Positions 45,346 through 56,518 are shown, counted from the first letter of the stretch. The stretch: DNA of 64,000 nucleotides from Lasiosphaeria ovina (GCA_033439765.1 JAULSN010000004.1:1188001-1252000), one strand, 5' to 3'. Notes: generated by a model not told the origin, from the letters alone. Made by a program: numbers and translations.

Positions 45346-46481
45346 CTTGTGCTGTGTTGTGCTGGTGGCGCCTCGGGACCGGGATGCCTTGACAAAAAAA
45401 AAAGCGCCGGGTATGTGTGTGCGAAGTGGGAGGATGTCTCAGATATCTACTACCCTCATCCTGGCTCACATGGTGCACATATGGCGGGGAACCGACCTAG
45501 TGCAGACAAGGGGAAATCGGGCAAGACAAGGGGAAAAAAAGCAAAGAGACACAAAGAGGGCGCATGTTCGCCCCTGGTGCCTGGGCGAAGGAGGCAGAGG
45601 GAGAGGGCCGCATGGGCAATTAAAGGGCCGCCGTCATGGGAGGACGACTTCGGGACTCGGCAGCCCAAAAACATAAGGGGGGCGTGTTTTTGTCTGCTGC
45701 TTCTGTGCGGAACGAGCGCGCCGGGCACATTTGGAAGCTGGACTATTGAAAAAGGCAGCCAGTCAAGACGATGGCGTCGGACGGGGATTCGACCATCCAG
45801 AGGCCAGAACGGGCTCCCTCGGGGCCCATTGGCTGCCGGCGACGTGGGGCAGCACAACGCCAGCGGCGCCCTCACAGCCACTCCAGGCTCTTTTGCCCAG
45901 GTGCGCAGCGCAGCCGAGCTTCGGTCCATTGGCCGGCGCCTGGGCTGCCCCGGAGAGCCCAGACCAACTACGGCCAGTCCGCCCTCACCTACACGGTTAT
46001 CCGCCATCGAGTCCCCCAGTAAAGCTCGATATGCGGGGTCCGTCACGGCAGTCACAGGCACAAATGGGCGATCCGGCCGGCTGGGACTCCTGATTTGCCA
46101 CTCTGTTGATGGGGAATCAATATTTAATCCCTCGCTGCATCCACCTCGAGGTTTACTATTTACGGTTTACGGGCAAGTCCATGCCGTGCGACTCGAGTGT
46201 AATTATTTGTAGTGATAATTTGGATTCGCAATTGGCAGCGCAGCGATAAGGATCGCTGTGTTTGCAACAAAACTGACGGCATTGTCGGGCAGCAGCAGCG
46301 CATCACCAGCTGTGCTCTGCTTGAACGACTGTGCCGCGAGGTCGCGACCGATGGGCAAACACACCCACCCCGCGGCCCGCAGCCGCACCCTCCCACACGA
46401 CCCGTCCCCTTTTTAATAAATATACCTAATTGAGGTGTTGATGATGCTCGCTGCTTATTTCATGGTGGTGTCATCAAACCC

Positions 46482-46501
46482 CATCCCATCCCATCCCATC
46501 C
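46482..46501 (+). repeat. CATCC pentanucleotide tract, four copies
   Basis: Perfect run in non-coding DNA. Confidence 0.85.
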
Positions 46502-47452
46502 CCCGTCCCCCACCAAGCCGAGCCTGAGGTCTCCCACACCCGTTCCGGCGACCCAGCCCCAGCCGCCAAGCCCGAAAGTCAGAAAGGGGCATGCATCCAA
46601 ACCCTTAGGCTCGCGATCGGGGCCAGCTCAGCCCTATCATGCACAGTCCATCCCACATCAAAGTACATTACCTCGGAGGCGGGGAAACCGCTCCGACCGT
46701 TCAAATCGTAAATACTGTCCCTTCCCTTCTCTGCCATTGTGTTATTGTGACCCCCGCTTTGGCTTGTTGTGGCGAGCTGGTGATCATCCGATGCTCCAGC
46801 CAGTCACAACGAGGGGGCCATCTCTGAACTGCAGACAAAGCGTCTTCAAACAAGGCAGATTTGACCATACAAATTGTTGCTTAACTCCACGTGTACTTCT
46901 TTTCATATTTTCTTGGTATCGGGGCTGGAACCGAGAGTTGCCTGTCCAAGGAATCGACGGCATCTTCCTTTCCGCCCTGGGTTGCGGAAGTGTGGCGGGT
47001 TAGGGTTGGCTACCCGACCCCCTGCCACATGCCACAGTGTCACTTCTCGTCGCCGGCTTTGTGTTTATCCTGACTTGCGCTTTCATGTTGATTGAGGCAA
47101 ACTTGGAGTAAGGGATATATAAAACTGCCAGGGCAAGTGTAAAGGGCTATCCACGGATAAGTTCCCTCCCTTGCGCGGCAAATGGGAGTCTCAACCAGCC
47201 ACCACCAGCTTACGAAGGACTCCGAACCAATTACATTGTACTTAGACATGGCATTAGTACTGGCGTCAACTGCCAAAGGATAATGAAGCCTGAAGTAGTG
47301 TAGAAACAAGGCCAGAGGTTAACCCTGGAGTGTCCCGGTATTGATTGACACGTGTCGCGGTTGAAGTCGAGGTTTTTGGGTTGGGTGAGAATTGTTCCAA
47401 TTATGAACAAAAATTACAAAGAAGAACGGCTGGATTGTCCGACACTGACTTG

Positions 47453-47472
47453 CCCTGCCCTGCCCTGCCCTG
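47453..47472 (+). repeat. CCCTG pentanucleotide tract, four copies
   Basis: Same unit as the tract at 30633-30662, followed by CCCAGGG. Confidence 0.85.
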
Positions 47473-47797
47473 CCCAGGGCGAGTGAAATATTGTGGCACT
47501 CTGGGTGCTGACTCCACTGCGCGTCCCAGTCCAAGACAAGCCGCGCATTTCGATTGGCCGAGGGCAAAGGGCGCGCTGAAACAGGTCGCTGGCGACTGGA
47601 GAGAGCGCGGCCGTGATTGGCTGCACCAGCGTAACCGCCACTGAGTCTCCTGGCCAGGTTCGAAATTAGAACTGAAACCAGAAACCAGAAACCAAAGGGC
47701 AATGGCAGTCTTGGATTTTGCGCCGACAGGGAAATAGCTAAACGGTGTGAAACGCCCTTCCGGAGACCCTCTGAGATAAATTGCCTGCATATCCGTG

Positions 47798-47878
47798 ATG
47801 CCTCCCATGGCGTGGCCATCGCTTTCATCTCCTCTCTGCTTCTTCAACCAGACCAACCCGAAATGCATACAACGGTAG
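47798..47878 (+). promoter_or_regulatory. uORF overlapping the start of the next gene
   Basis: ATG 47798 (and in-frame ATG 47807) opens a frame of 26 codons that ends at TAG 47876-47878. It overlaps the probable main start at 47863 in a different frame, so ribosomes using it would bypass the main ATG. It only matters if transcription starts upstream of 47798, which is not known. Confidence 0.45.
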
Positions 47879-49218
47879 CAACTTCCACGCCGATGGAAAC
47901 CATCCACGAGTTGAACCCGGAATCGCCCATCAACATGATGCACCTGTATCCAACCCCAGGCAAACCACGCACCCCCCAGCAGACGACAGCAGAAGCCATG
48001 CCGGCCGCTTTCTTGCCCTCGCCAATCTCCCCTCCAGTGCCAGACCAGGACACTCACACGCCAAAGCCAAAATCCAACCTCACGAGGAACCCTAGCTCCC
48101 GTGTGCGGGACTGGGTCAAGGGGTCGAGCTCAAGTCGGTATGTCTCCGTCTGCCTCCCTCTGTCAGTGCCCGGTAACTAACATGCTTCAAGCCAAGGGAC
48201 GTCCGGCAAGACGCCCGGCGCTCCACCAGCATCACGACTCGAAGCGCTGCAAATCGTCCATCTCGGCGGCCGCCGGGTCGGCGAGGCAGACTACGAGCTC
48301 GCGCGGTCAACCAGCACGGTGTCGGCGCCGGCAGAGAGACGGCTGCAGCGGAGCCGCTCCAGCTCGGCCGATAGCCGCGTCACGCAGTGGTTCGACCTGT
48401 ACCAGGACTCGGTCGTCCCCTTTGCGCCGATGCAGCTGCAGCTACAGCCGCAGGCCCAGGCCCAGGCCGAGTCCCACCCTCAACTACCCGGCGCGCCCAT
48501 GGCCAGCAGGCGGCTGCAGCACCGCCCGTCCAAGTCTGAGGGTCTGCGCCCCGCCCCGCTCAGGGTGCCCTCGACCGAACTGAAGGAACCCGGCAGCGGT
48601 AGCCAGCCGAGCACCGCCGCACTGGCCCGCAAGAACTCAAAGTGGAAGCCGCTCCCCGGCGTTCCTGCCCAGCAGCAGCAGCTGGCGGCGTTCACTGCGC
48701 AGCCGCAGCCCCGCCAGCCGGTAATACCGCCGTACAGCAGCAGCAGCAGCAGCAGCCAACTCGACCGGCCGCTGCTGCCTACCAAGGCGCTGCAAGACAG
48801 TCTCGCCCATTTGGTCCGGAGAGAAAAGGACCAGATAATGGTCATCTCGACCACGCTGGGCAGCAGCAGTACGCCGCCGCCGACGCCCGACAGCGACGCC
48901 GGCGGCCGCGCCGCTGCACAGCCGTCGTCGTCGTCGTCGTCGTCGTCGTCACGACCAGCCGAACGCAGGAAGGAACGTACCCCGCCGCCGCGCGACCCCC
49001 GCGCGCAGCAGCCGGCGGCGGTGTCAGCACAGAAGCTGCTTCCACACACGCGCTCCGAGCGCATGTGGCTGCACGAGAACTACCGCGGCGAGGCCCCGTT
49101 TCTTTCCGCCTGGGGGCTGGACATTCAGCGGCCCGAGGACCGCGCCGAGGGGTTGGACATCTTGCGGGATCTTATTCGGTCGGAGGCGAGGGGTGGTGAG
49201 GTCAGGGGAAGGAATTGA
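47863..49218 (+). CDS. Ser/Pro/Gln-rich protein of unknown function
   Basis: Two exons (47863-48137 and 48192-49218) give 433 residues. The first ATG of the frame is 47863 (MHTTVATSTPMETIHELNP); upstream in-frame codon 47812 is GTG. The intron joins SSSSR to QGTSGKTPGAPPASRLEAL in phase 2 and has a good GTATGT donor and CTAAC branch. The product is mostly disordered, with QAQAQA, Ser and Gln runs (SSSSSSS at about 48736-48760, a longer Ser run at about 48926-48952). Two ordered segments stand out: LEALQIVHLGGRRVGEADYELAR just after the intron, and the C-terminal RMWLHENYRGEAPFLSAWGL followed by GLDILRDLIRSE. I do not know this family; the C-terminal block looks like the conserved part. Confidence 0.65.
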
Positions 49219-49621
49219 TGGACGTCAGTGGTGGAGCAGCGGTTTTGTTCTTTAAGGGGCAAGGTTGGAGTCAGGGGGCGGGTTAGGGGGCGAGCCGGGA
49301 GAGAGGGAGTTCGGACTTTTGTTGTGATGAAATTGCTAATTACAGAAGAAAAAGTTGGAACTAGCGTTGAACTACCTCGTGTAATAATTAGGAAATATCG
49401 ATACCCATCTGTTCCAGAGCCGAATTCAAATTGGAGACTCAAGTAAACGAACAGATTCCAGGCCTTCAACGGATCGTAATTACAGCCCAGCCAATTACAA
49501 CGAGTGCTTGACTGTTTGTTTGTTTGTTTGTTTGTTTGTTTGTTGACAACCATGCCTCGATTCACCAACTTGCGTTTGCCTAATTATTCTCTCAACCTCC
49601 AACCTGGGCCATCTCACATAC
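49219..49621. other. Convergent intergenic region with GTTT repeat
   Basis: No gene. It contains the GTTT tract at 49514-49544. Confidence 0.6.
49514..49544 (+). repeat. GTTT tetranucleotide tract
   Basis: Seven or eight tandem copies between the 3' ends of two converging genes. Confidence 0.9.
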
Positions 49622-50974
49622 TCAGCTAATCCTCGCCGCCAAAGTCCGCCACGTAATCGACGTCGGCTTGAACGGCCCGGGGATCGTATAGTTGCAGTTA
49701 ATGCGGTTGTTCCACCGCCCCCCGCCCCAGGGGGAAGTGGTGTCCCTGGGCCGAAACCCGCATTCCAGCTCAAGGTGCTTACTCCCGCTTGCCTCGAACA
49801 GGACCCTAGCCACACGAGAGCCGTGTTAGTATAGATAGATTTGGCAGAACAAGCAGGGATGGATTGTTCACGGATGATCGGCGTCCTTGTCGTCGCAGTA
49901 CCACGACTGGTTAACAGCAAAACACCCCGTCGCCAGGTCGAGGCGGTAGAAGCAATACACAGCGCCCAGCGGCTCGGGGTCGGGATTGTATGGGAAGCAG
50001 TTACACGGGTACCACATGGCCGGGTCGCTGCCGGGCACGTACGGCGTGGGCTGGTCGGCTGTGTTGAGGACCGGCAGCGTCTTGCCGAAGCCGAAGTTGT
50101 GCAGCCGGAAGTCCGCCTCGACGTGGTGGTCGCCGCCGCGCGCCCACGCGTCCGACCACGTGTCCCACACCGTGTAGACCGTCCAGTCCGTAACGTCCCA
50201 CGCCGTCGCGAACACCGAGTCGATCGTGCAGCTGTCTCCTGCCAGCTCTGTGGTGCTTAGCTCGTCCGGCGCCAGTGCGGTGCGGGCGCTGCTGGAGCTG
50301 GACAGGGCCTGTGGCGATATGGCTGTGCAGTTCTCGGCGCTGGAGTGAAATCGGTACTCCAGGGGGTCCACGGGTGGGCTGACGTCAATGCACGTCAGCG
50401 GCAGCGTGGTGTTGGCTTGCGCCGTGAAGCTTGCCCTGTATGTCGTTGACAATGCGGTGGTTAGCCACTGGTTTTAGTCTGCATGTTTCCAGAGGGGGTG
50501 GTCAACGCACGGGTGGTCGTCTCCCTCGTCGCTGCAGTACCACGTCTGGTTGAAGGCCAGAAAGTCGGTGAGCTTGTCGAACTGCATCGCCGTGGAGATG
50601 TTGTACTTGGGGAAGAGGTGCGGGTCGACAACGTCGCACGAGTACCACTTGGTGGTGTCGAACGTCAACAGGTCGCCCGTGAGGTTGGTGTAGTTGGTGA
50701 ACGGCTCCGCTTCGACGTGGCAGTGCGTCGTGATGTCGTTGGCGTGGTTGAGGAGGGCAAAGTCCACGACGCCGCTGCGCGTGACAATGTTCCAGATCGG
50801 GGTGATGTCCCCGTCGCGCCTCTGCCGCTGCGTGGCGCTGGAGACGGTCCATAACGGAGACGCCGAGGCGGCCGAGCACCCTGGCGTCTTGATCCCGGCG
50901 GGTGGAGGCGGCCCGGGTGGGTGAGAGCCCCTTTGATGTCGAAGGAGCGGCTGAGGCAGGAATCCCTGGTGCAT
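49622..50974 (-). CDS. Modular Cys/Trp-motif secreted-type protein, gene B
   Basis: Exons 50974-50511, 50435-49872 and 49805-49622 give 403 residues with all junctions in phase 2. Each of the first two exons carries a unit that ends with a Trp-x-Cys motif and an acidic/His/Pro end: NQTWYCSDEGDDHP, then NQSWYCDDKDADHP. Each following unit opens with a strand such as ASFTAQANTTLPLTCIDVS or VLFEASGSKHLELECGF. Unit 1 includes DFALLNHANDITTHC, GDLLTFDTTKWYSC and several sequons. The third unit is short and stops at TGA without a WxC. The domain style is that of small secreted fungal proteins with paired Cys and NxT sites. This model has no signal peptide: its N-terminus (MHQGFLPQPLLR) is Pro/Arg-rich, so a 5' exon may be missed or lost; only 88 bases separate it from gene A. 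Confidence 0.6.
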
Positions 50975-51062
50975 TCAGGGAGTATCTTTGTATAGCCAGC
51001 GGCTTTTATTGTCTGTCTGCTGCTGTGTCAGTCGGGGTAGGGTCAAGCAAATGGGCATTCGT

Positions 51063-52164
51063 TTACTTTGGCACTTCAACAAGGTCGCCGGCGCATACCC
51101 AGGCCTCACTGACACTAAGCTCGCGAGTTGAGCGGTCAAAGTGAATTTCGATGTCCGGTGCAGTGAGCACCCCGTACTTGTTCCATTCACCGTCGGCCTG
51201 CGCGCACACGATGTCTCCGTTATTGCCCGTATTAGTACTGCAGCTCACAGAGTAGTTGGTTGCCGCGTGGCGCAGGTTGAGGTTAATGCCGCTACCTCCT
51301 GCCGTATCGCTTGCGAATCGCTCGACATGCCATCGCGGGTAGGTGAAAGATCGCCCAATGCACCGCTTCTCGTTGCTATTCTGGGGAGGAGCTTCCATCG
51401 ATGGAACAGACGCATTATTGGGCCGGATTGGGATTTCTGTTACGGTCGGTGTCGGGGAAATCCAAGCCACGGTTCGGGTGACTGGAGTCTGTTCGTCCTT
51501 GGACAAGGTGCAGTTGACAACCGGCCCCTCTACCCCATAAGGAGAGCGCTCTTTTGAATCATTGGGGCAGTCCAAATGGGCGGTGAAGTTCCATTCGGCA
51601 GTCCCAATGTAGGTCCGCCTGGCTTGGTGTTAGTTCGACGAGGCTTCTTTCAGGTTCATAAGGCACTCACGGATACGAATTATCTGTTTGTGTGCAGATC
51701 CACTAGTGGAGCAACTGTAGCACATTGAAGCCCTGCAGGTACCGGTATAAAAGAATCAGATGTCCCTTGTCGGGAGAAGAGAGAATCGGGCCAGAGTCGC
51801 AGTAGTGAAAGTCGTAATCGTCCGCAGTGATGAAGTCGATGTCGCCCGTGAGATGTCGGCTACCATATTTCATCGAGTAGTTGTTTGCGCGGTCCACGAG
51901 GGTAAAGTTGGCTGCCCCGGCGATGTAAACAAGGTACTGCTTGCGGTACTCAAAGTCTTGGAGCTCGTACACAGGCCTCTGGAATGACGGGTTCTCGCAC
52001 GGGTTCGCAATCCCATCTCGGATGATCGCATGTTGCTTGACGTGCACTAGGGCCGGAGGTTCGGAAAAGATGCCCGGATCAGCAGCGCAGATCGTGAAGA
52101 GAAATGCGCACAGAGTGGTAGCGCTGGAATAGGTGATCCAGGAATGCATTGCGGCGGGCCTCAT
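51063..52164 (-). pseudogene. Modular secreted-type protein, gene A, with in-frame TAG
   Basis: Paralogue of gene B in tandem. Exon 1 runs 52164-51671 (a start at ATG 52149 is equally possible) and exon 2 runs 51618-51063; the junction is again phase 2 after a Pro (DNSYP then RTYIGTAEWNFTAHLDC). The N-terminus is hydrophobic (SSATTLCAFLFTICAADP), consistent with a signal peptide. Unit 1 has NFTLVDRANNYSMKYG and GDIDFITADDYDFHYC, matching gene B unit 1. Unit 2 has NLNLRHAATNYSVSC and ends EAWVCAGDLVEVPK. A TAG at 51703-51705 sits directly before the Trp of the expected WxC motif (LLH-stop-WIC) and would cut the protein after about 150 residues. The frame is otherwise intact, so this is either a recent nonsense change, readthrough, or an alternative splice I do not see. 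Confidence 0.55.
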
Positions 52165-52948
52165 AACCGTTCTTTGATCTCTGCGGGGAATTCAGGAGCA
52201 CTTAGCCATAGAGTATGTGCCCTACTTTGAGGGCGCTGGCTCCTTTTAATAATCTGGCATGTAATAATAACCTGGCATGTCGTTGGGAGTTCAGGACGGA
52301 TCCAGCGTTAGCTGCAGGAGATCCACTGCTACATCGTCACATAGTATACGCCACTCGATCCATGCGAGTGCAGAGGCGAATCAGGATTTAATATCAGTTG
52401 GGAATACTCAGCGGCAGGGACGCGTCAAGTTATTTTTAGGGGTGTAACCAACAGATGAAAGTAAACGACTTAGGGAGTCCCGGTCCTACCGGCTATATGC
52501 CCTGACGGATAAAGGCAAGTCATCCGGGTTCTGAGTGTCTCTCCGAGAGCCTGGGACGGCTTTGATGATTAAACAGACCAATCCAATCATTTACAGACCT
52601 CAGTGATACGAATGTGACATGCAGAACTTGAAATCGATGAGCTATATTATTACCAGTATATTACCGAGTTTTACTGACTCCTATTACAGTATTGAACATT
52701 CATTCCTTATCGGTTGCCGCTTGTTCCCGGAATACAATTAGTCCAGGATTGAATTAGGTATAGCTATTTCTTTAACCACAGACACTGAGTACGTGAGAGC
52801 CATGTGGACGGGGCCACATATTGATCATGACTTCCCTTGCTGCACCGAAGAGATGGCGTCATTGGTTACCTTCATGCGAGTGGTTGTCACGAAAGCCACC
52901 CAGAATTGGACAAGGCAAGGTAGGTAATTAGCAAATTTGCTGGCCCGT
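52165..52948. other. Intergenic region
   Basis: Promoter of gene A on the left. 52560-52800 is AT-rich. No gene is supported. Confidence 0.55.
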
Positions 52949-53567
52949 GACGCGGCCGCTGTTCCAGTTACAGAATATTGGACGGCGAGATCGAGGCCGA
53001 GATGGTCGAGGCGCATTTGAGGCGCGGCAAGCAGGAGCTGTCGGAAGGCAACAGCTCCGAGGCCGAGCGCCACCTGCGGACGGGCCTCGACCGCATGCGC
53101 CGCAACTCGCTCCGGTTCCGTTCCGCAACTCGGGGGCTGAGATGGCCGTGCCCGACGCCTTGCTCCACATCTACGAAGCCGGAAACAGGTGGGCCGAGGC
53201 GCGCGATGTCATGGCCACGCGGCTGCAGATCTTGTCGCGCGGCAACACGTCTCAGCACGACGGCAAGCACTTGTACGAGAAGCTGCGCCTGGCTTCCATC
53301 CTTCTGCAGACTGGGGACGCGGACAAGGACACGCCGCAGGCCATGATGTACGCCAAGTCGTGTCTGAAGGCCTACCGCAGAATGGAGCCTGCCGGCCACC
53401 AAGGCCAGGATCGCTCCCTACGGCTGCTGGTTGATGCGTGTCGTGCCGGCGGCGACGTCGTTCAAGAGGAGGCCTACGGGCTCCTCCTTGCCAACCTGCT
53501 CGTGCAGACAGCCGAGACCTCCACCAGCCGCTCCCTGCCACTTTCTGACGAAGCACAGCCGCCATAA
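52949..53567 (+). pseudogene. Helical-repeat (TPR-like) protein remnant, frameshifted
   Basis: Two adjacent frames each carry half of one helical-repeat segment. The first (from about 52960, no ATG start; it may follow a splice acceptor CCAG) reads ILDGEIEAEMVEAHLRRGKQ and then AERHLRTGLDRMRRNS. The second, from about 53125, reads AEMAVPDALLHIYEAGNRW, then EARDVMATRLQILSRG and a helical tail to the stop at 53567. The shift coincides with a repeated CGCAACTCG 23 nt apart (first copy near 53099). The 5' part of the gene is not visible. A TPR-type scaffold fragment is my best description; the parent family is not identified. Confidence 0.5.
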
Positions 53568-53792
53568 CAAGCCAAGGGGTAGGCCCAGAACGTGCCCTAG
53601 AACGTGCCCCAGGACCTGCCCCAGATTCAGAACGTGCTGTGGATATGAGCCCCTGAAAAAAAGCGGTGAGTGAGCGCGGTGCCTGCTGCATCTTAACAAG
53701 TTGACACGACAAGACAACTCGCTCTTTGCATTCTGACACAACCGTACCCGTCTAGGCTAAAGAGTGGTCGGCTCTTGATCCCGAACGAAATT
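53568..53792. other. Short intergenic with imperfect repeat
   Basis: Contains diverged copies of AGAACGTGCCC around 53585-53635. Nothing else seen. Confidence 0.5.
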
Positions 53793-54128
53793 ATGTATGT
53801 ACATGTGCTTGAATATGGTCTCGGAAACTTTGGACTCAATGCCGAGCCCTTCGATCACGTCAAGACGGTAATTACCTACCTCCACTTTCCATCCCGGGGC
53901 CCCGTTTACCTCACTCACACGGTACTACAGTGGCTCGAGGATCCGCCATTGGAGGGGGCGCCGGCCGTCTTCGTATGGGAGGATCCCAACGACCCGCGTG
54001 TCGAGGAGCTTGCTTTCTGTATTTCCAGGCAGGACTGGACCGAGGAGGGCCACTTGTCTGTCAATGGTGTCACTGTGAGGCATTGGACTGACACACTTGC
54101 AATTATGCAAGCGCGGCAGGAAGATTAA
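53793..54128 (+). CDS. Small hypothetical protein (111 residues)
   Basis: ATG 53793 opens MYVHVLEYGLGNFGLNAEPF and runs to TAA 54126. Third positions in the middle are GC-rich and the protein has balanced composition: VKTVITYLHFPSRGPVYLTH, LQWLEDPPLEGAPAVFVWED, VEELAFCISRQDWTEEGHL and HWTDTLAIMQARQED. It looks like a small mixed alpha/beta domain. No signal peptide or membrane helix. Family not recognised. It lies just downstream of a broken gene, so it may be part of the same decayed region, but its own frame is intact. Confidence 0.5.
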   Translation: MYVHVLEYGLGNFGLNAEPFDHVKTVITYLHFPSRGPVYLTHTVLQWLEDPPLEGAPAVFVWEDPNDPRVEELAFCISRQDWTEEGHLSVNGVTVRHWTDTLAIMQARQED

Positions 54129-54464
54129 TTAGGCCGCGTTGAGGGGTGTGGAAGCGGTTAAAAGAACAACATTTTCGATATATAAGAAGGGGTAGCGGAA
54201 GCCTAAGGTACCTTGCATTTATACAAGCACGTAGATCTAATACAAACCGACCAAATACCCGAAATAGAGGTACTTAGTCACAGGAGCCGTTGGGAAATGA
54301 ATACGAAATTTTTCTGCTGATTACCCCAGGCCACCACTTCGAGATGTTAACCGAATAATGATTAGAATGTATTTACTGTGATGAATAGGTAAACAACCAG
54401 AGATATGCACAATACATATACCTAGGCAGACAGGCCATACACCCATCCTCGGCCACGCCCCTAA
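54129..54464. other. Convergent intergenic region
   Basis: AT-richer 3' regions; no gene seen. Confidence 0.6.
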
Positions 54465-55811
54465 TTACGCCGCCGCGGCGCCAACAAACGGCGTCTCGAC
54501 CGGCCGCTCGCCCGTGGGCGTGATGCGGGCCAGGTGCCGGCGCTCGCCGTTGCGCCAGTCAACCAGGGCCGAGTGCTGTGTGACGCGGTTATCCCACAGC
54601 ACAACCGTCTTGTCCTCCCACCGCACACGCGCGTGGAAGTCGGCGCCGTACGCGAGGTGGTCGTACAGGAAGTTCAGCAGCGCGTCCGACTCTTCCTTCT
54701 TGAGCCCGACAATCTCGCGCGTAACTGACAGGAGAAGGGTTGTTAGCAGGTTGGTCCAATGATTTCAATAGGGGTGGATCTTGGGTTGTGACTGAGCTGT
54801 TAAATAAAGAATGGTGGGTGGGTAGACTCACAGCCCTTGTTGACAAACAGCCCCTTTTCGCCCGTGACGGGGTGCGTGCGCACAATCGGGTGCTCGTTCT
54901 TGACGGGGTCTCTGCGCAGCAGCCCGCCGCGGGCGAGGCTGCCGTTGGCCTGCTCGACGGCCGAGTGCACGGCGCGCAGGCCGTGGAGGCGCTGCTGGAA
55001 GGCTGGCGACAGGCGGTTGTAGGCCTCGACGGCGTCGACGAACAGCGTGTCGCCGCCGACGACGGGCTTCTCGAGCGCGTACAGCAGCGTCACCGCCGGC
55101 GGCTGCGCCTCGTACGACACGTCGCTGTGCCACGCCACTGTCGACGTGCGCCCGGCGAAGTAGCGGTCGACCGAGTCGTCGCCCGCGCCACGGTGCACAA
55201 TCAGAGTCTCGGGGTATCCCGCGGCGACCCCGGCGGTCGGGTGCACGTGCAGCGGGCCGAAGGAGCGGCCAAAGTCGAGCGCGTCGGTGATGGGCAGGTC
55301 AGCAAAGTCCTGGTCGCGGAACGCCACCACCTTGCGCGACGCCACGAGGTGCGCCAGCTGCGCCCTGCCCGCCGCGCTGAGGCTGCTGAGCTGGATCCCG
55401 CGCACCTCGCTGCCAATCGTCGGCGTGAGGTTGGTGAGCTGCGTGCCCGCGCCGAGCAGCTCCGGGTACGTCGTGTCGGCGTCGAGCCCGGGGTCGTGGT
55501 GCTCCCGCGGCTCGAGTGGAGGGTCCTTTTCGTAGGCGTCCCAGGTAGGCAGGTAGTGCGGGTACTGGGCGGAAGACTGTGTCAGCTCGCTTGGTTGGCG
55601 GCGGGAATGGATATCGGGAGAAGCTTACCCGGGCTGCCGGGTGCCCCTTCTTTCCGTCTTCGGCGTCCTTGTCGACCTTGAGGGCGAAGAGAGTACCGTA
55701 GCCGTCTTTCTCGCCCGGCGCGACGGTTGCTTGGAGCTTTGCGGCCGAGACGGGCACTGGGACGGGGGACGGGGTTTCGGCCGAGACGGTCTCTTCTGCG
55801 TGGGGAGCCAT
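54465..55811 (-). CDS. TauD/TfdA-type Fe(II)/2-oxoglutarate dioxygenase
   Basis: Three exons (55811-55629, 55564-54832, 54724-54465), 391 residues with consistent phases. The TauD fold is plain: YPELLGAGTQLTNLTPTIG, GSEVRGIQLSSL, then VASRKVVAFRDQDF. The iron-binding HxD is His207/Asp209 in VAWHSDVSYE. The distal His is H356 in LWDNRVTQHSALVDW, and R372 in RHLARIT is placed to hold 2-oxoglutarate. GGDTLFVDAVEAYNRLSP is the usual mid-domain segment. Fungal members include sulfonate/taurine dioxygenases that release sulfite for sulfur supply, as yeast Jlp1 does; other substrates are possible. The first 60 residues are a Pro/Val-rich leader without a clear targeting signal. Confidence 0.9.
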
Positions 55812-56518
55812 TGTGGTAGTCTGATTGCTCGGCAGTGTCAGTACAGAACTGAACTGGGGTGACAATGTCTGGTGAGTCTTTGCAAAGATGATTCAATGCT
55901 GTCCCTTATCACTTTTGGCTTTCACATGACTGACTACGCCCTTCGTAGATATCACGGCGGCCTTTATACTGCACCCATTCACAGCCATGGATGACGTGCT
56001 TGTCTGTGCAAGAACACGCAACACGCTCTACCCCCTTGGCAGGACAACGGGGTGCCAATCAGACGCGGCAGCCCCAGCACGGCGGCATCGGCAGGAGAAG
56101 CCGCGGCCACGGCCCCCCACGGCAAATGCTCGGAGATAGCAGTCGGATCTAAGTCGGCTGGGCAGCACCCGTAGGCTAGGGTGCCGCACCGTCGACCGAG
56201 ATTGGCGGCTCGCGATGCTGCTATGCGCGGGGTGAATCGCGTCATGGCTCATGCAGGCCGACACACGGAGCGGCGCGGCTATCGGCAGCCCTCGCGGCCA
56301 GTCCATCTTCGGATTGGCAAAAGCAGAGAGCACGCAATTGCTGATTTGTAACGTCTTTCGATCAGTGCTTGTAAGTGTAACTGGTAAGTGGTAACTTGTG
56401 TGGGACTACACACAGCAGAGTGGTTGCAGGACCATAGAAAGTCTCAAGCCAAGCATTGTATTGTAACCCCTTTCCACATTTTCCGTGAACAATCCAATTC
56501 GACCGAAAGCAGTACCAA
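55812..56518. other. Intergenic, upstream of the dioxygenase
   Basis: Contains the dioxygenase promoter and the 3' region of the next minus-strand gene. No gene seen. Confidence 0.6.

Larger units (their letters stand above)
45346..47862. other. 2.5-kb intergenic region with divergent promoters
   Basis: Bounded by divergent starts at 45345 (-) and 47863 (+). Long random frames occur at 45256-46212 (+) and 45456-46061 (-), overlapping each other without motifs. Pentanucleotide tracts lie at 46482-46501 (CATCC) and 47453-47472 (CCCTG). Confidence 0.5.

Noticed and set aside
45256..46212. 318-codon plus-strand frame
   Set aside because: Starts antisense to exon 1 of the Pth11-like gene and continues through non-coding sequence with no motif.
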